A stretch of DNA of 64,000 bases from Glandiceps talaboti (taxonomy: Eukaryota > Hemichordata > Enteropneusta > Spengelidae). A model generated the notes under the pieces. It had not been told where the DNA came from. It was given only the letters and a program-made list of their open reading frames with translations, and ran no database searches. The stretch lies in NCBI RefSeq assembly GCF_964340395.1, contig NC_135561.1, forward strand, positions 23,283,486-23,347,485, written 5' to 3'. Position 1 is the first letter of the stretch. Each line of letters starts with the position of its first letter. Positions 62,155-64,000 of this stretch are shown in pieces. Made by a program: the position numbers and the translations under genes.

Positions 62155-62210
62155 GTAGTTGTTGTTGTTTTTGTTGTTGTTTTTGTTGTTGCTGCTCCTG
62201 CTGTTGCTGC

Positions 62211-62247
<37 letters not shown>

Positions 62248-62282
62248 ATTATTATTGTTGTTGTTGTTGTTGCTGCTGCTGG

Positions 62283-62322
<40 letters not shown>

Positions 62323-62350
62323 GGTAGTGTTGTTGTTGTTGTTGCTGTTT
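62155..62350. repeat. (TTG)n imperfect microsatellite
   Basis: TTG units with TGC, TTA and TTT interruptions. The poly-leucine translation is an artefact. Confidence 0.96.
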
Positions 62351-63652
62351 GTATCCTATTTTCATATGGTTGTTCTAAATAAGCCGGTATGCATACGTCA
62401 TTTTGACATTAGTTATGTAAATGTCAAAATTTTGGCTTGCTACAACTTATCTGAAATAAGATTGTGTATTTGGCGGTAGGGAAATCATGTTGTATATATA
62501 TCGGAAGTACATGGTGTATGCATATTTGTGTGTGGCTGGCTAATGAACTGTACACCCTGAAGTCGTTTTTACTTCAGATAATCTAGTTTGCATAATTATA
62601 TTGTTGGTATTATTTTGATAAAACGATTAACTTCAATTCACTGACAGTTATGTAGTACTAATAATTAAAGTTGTCAAGCACCAGTTTTGTATCAGAAACA
62701 TAGAAATAATAAGTGAGTTGATCAGATTAAAGGAGTTGCTGGTAATGTAGCTATTGAATGGGTGGTTTCAAATAGAGACACATAATGTACCATATCAGAG
62801 TAAGGACAACGTACATACATACGTCATGGCCATAATTATGATTAAGGTCATTTATTATTGCATGGGCTTTACTGCTAATTTAATGTCTTTAGATATCTAC
62901 CATGAAATTTATTTATTTATACATTTCTATACAGCCAAATGTTCGGACGAATGTTGCTTTTTATGAGGCATTCCATGAGAACACTTTCTGTAATTGCCAA
63001 GACAACAAGTTTCGTGTACCAGGCCCGGCAGACAATTTTCTTCCCAGACCCACTCAGAGAAATATATAGTTAAGACGGGTTATAAGGTTTCAATGACAGT
63101 ATTATAATGTATGTCAGTGATTTATATCCACTGTCATCAATCGCTAACAAGCCAAACAAATACCATCACGTGATAATATAGATAAATTAGAAGGTTGTGT
63201 TGACCTGCAATGTCAAACTGCATCGAGTATACAAGAATACCGGAGACATTTTCCTGTAATGTGTGTAAGGGAACTATTAGATGTACCGGTGTGTGTTTAA
63301 TGTGGACATATATATGATTGAGGATTGGGTATTTATTTAGAATTTTAATTTATGAATCAATTTCATCATATCTTCCTACTTAAAAAATCAATGTTAAACA
63401 ACACAATCCTTGTTTGTAACCCAATACATTGCAAAATATTACTTATTGTACGCACAGTAATACACTTTTTACCTTTATTCAATGTAATGACTTACAAACA
63501 CAGACTCGGTCAATGTTGTTTCATATTGATTTGGCAAGTAGGAATTGATGATAAACTTGTTTTATGAATTAAAAATCCAAAATAAATACCCCCCCCCCCC
63601 CAATCCTCATCCATATGGCAACTTTAATGGAAATGTCATGTTGGTATGGAAT
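62351..63652. other. no gene seen
   Basis: AT-rich, with a C run near 63591-63601. Frames of about 70 codons look random. Confidence 0.45.
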
Positions 63653-64000
63653 CATTGCTATCTAGTACAGAATCCACACTATCTCGATCTAGTATAGAAT
63701 CCATGTTATCTGTATCTAGTATAGAATCCATGTTATCTGTATCTAGTATAGAATCCATGTTATCTTTATCTAGTATATAATCCATGCTATCTGTATCTAG
63801 TATAGAATCCATGCTATCTGTATCTAGTATAGAATCCATGCTATCTGTATCTAGTATAGAATGGATGCGATCAGTATCTAGTATAGAATCCATGCTATCT
63901 GTATCTAGTATAGAATCCATGCTATCCATATCTAGTATAGAATTGATGCGATCTGTATCTAGTATATAATCCATGCTATCCGTATCTAGTATATAATTGA
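63653..64000. repeat. 27-bp minisatellite, at least 12 copies, cut by the window end
   Basis: Unit core ATCTAGTATAGAATCCATGC followed by TATCTGT, with ATGCGATC variants. It is unrelated in sequence to the other 27-bp arrays here. Open on the minus strand as SILDTDSMD repeats and on the plus strand as SVSSIESML repeats. The right boundary is outside the window. Confidence 0.96.

Noticed and set aside
62159-62479. Poly-leucine frame that could be taken for a signal peptide
   Set aside because: It is a TTG microsatellite; the downstream part has no recognisable domain.

Overview
The window looks like nuclear DNA of an animal, most likely a marine invertebrate; I cannot name the lineage. The grounds are several degraded LINE (non-LTR retrotransposon) fragments, tRNA-like SINE-type sequence, inverted-repeat DNA elements, an AT-rich composition and many eukaryotic microsatellites. 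There is no operon structure, no CRISPR, no rRNA, and no host protein-coding exon that I can support on either strand. The only protein homology visible is reverse-transcriptase and C-terminal LINE sequence, all of it broken.

Layout. 0-8 kb: a CATA microsatellite, a tRNA-like SINE head, a 34-bp minisatellite (2.28-4.50 kb), a 45-bp minisatellite (6.0-6.7 kb) and compound microsatellites. 8-15 kb: three 5'-truncated LINE fragments alternate with a 25-bp degenerate minisatellite and a 52/53-bp minisatellite (11.4-14.9 kb); the largest LINE has landed inside the 25-bp array and splits it. 15-24.5 kb: mostly single-copy sequence with short arrays. 24.5-26.3 kb: a 37-bp minisatellite. 26.3-36.1 kb: an old DNA-element zone with a 955-bp terminal-inverted-repeat element, two ~0.87-kb direct copies of an element ending in a long hairpin, a 259-bp MITE-like element, and three blocks of a ~270-bp repeat carrying 14-bp RFX/X-box-like palindromes. 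36.1-57.2 kb: about 21 kb of uninterrupted minisatellite from four families laid end to end (27, 36, 20 and 30 bp), with higher-order repeats in two of them. 57.2-64 kb: an inverted-repeat element interrupted by a LINE, a 39-bp array, an AT palindrome around a tRNA-like core, a TTG run, and a 27-bp array running off the window end.

By eye, about half the window is tandem repeat. Several arrays are open in two or more frames on both strands because their unit length is a multiple of 3 or because the unit lacks stop codons. These translations are not genes: the unit-to-unit changes fall freely on first and second codon positions. No pathway or gene cooperation can be described here. The biology on show is array expansion, transposon nesting and array turnover.
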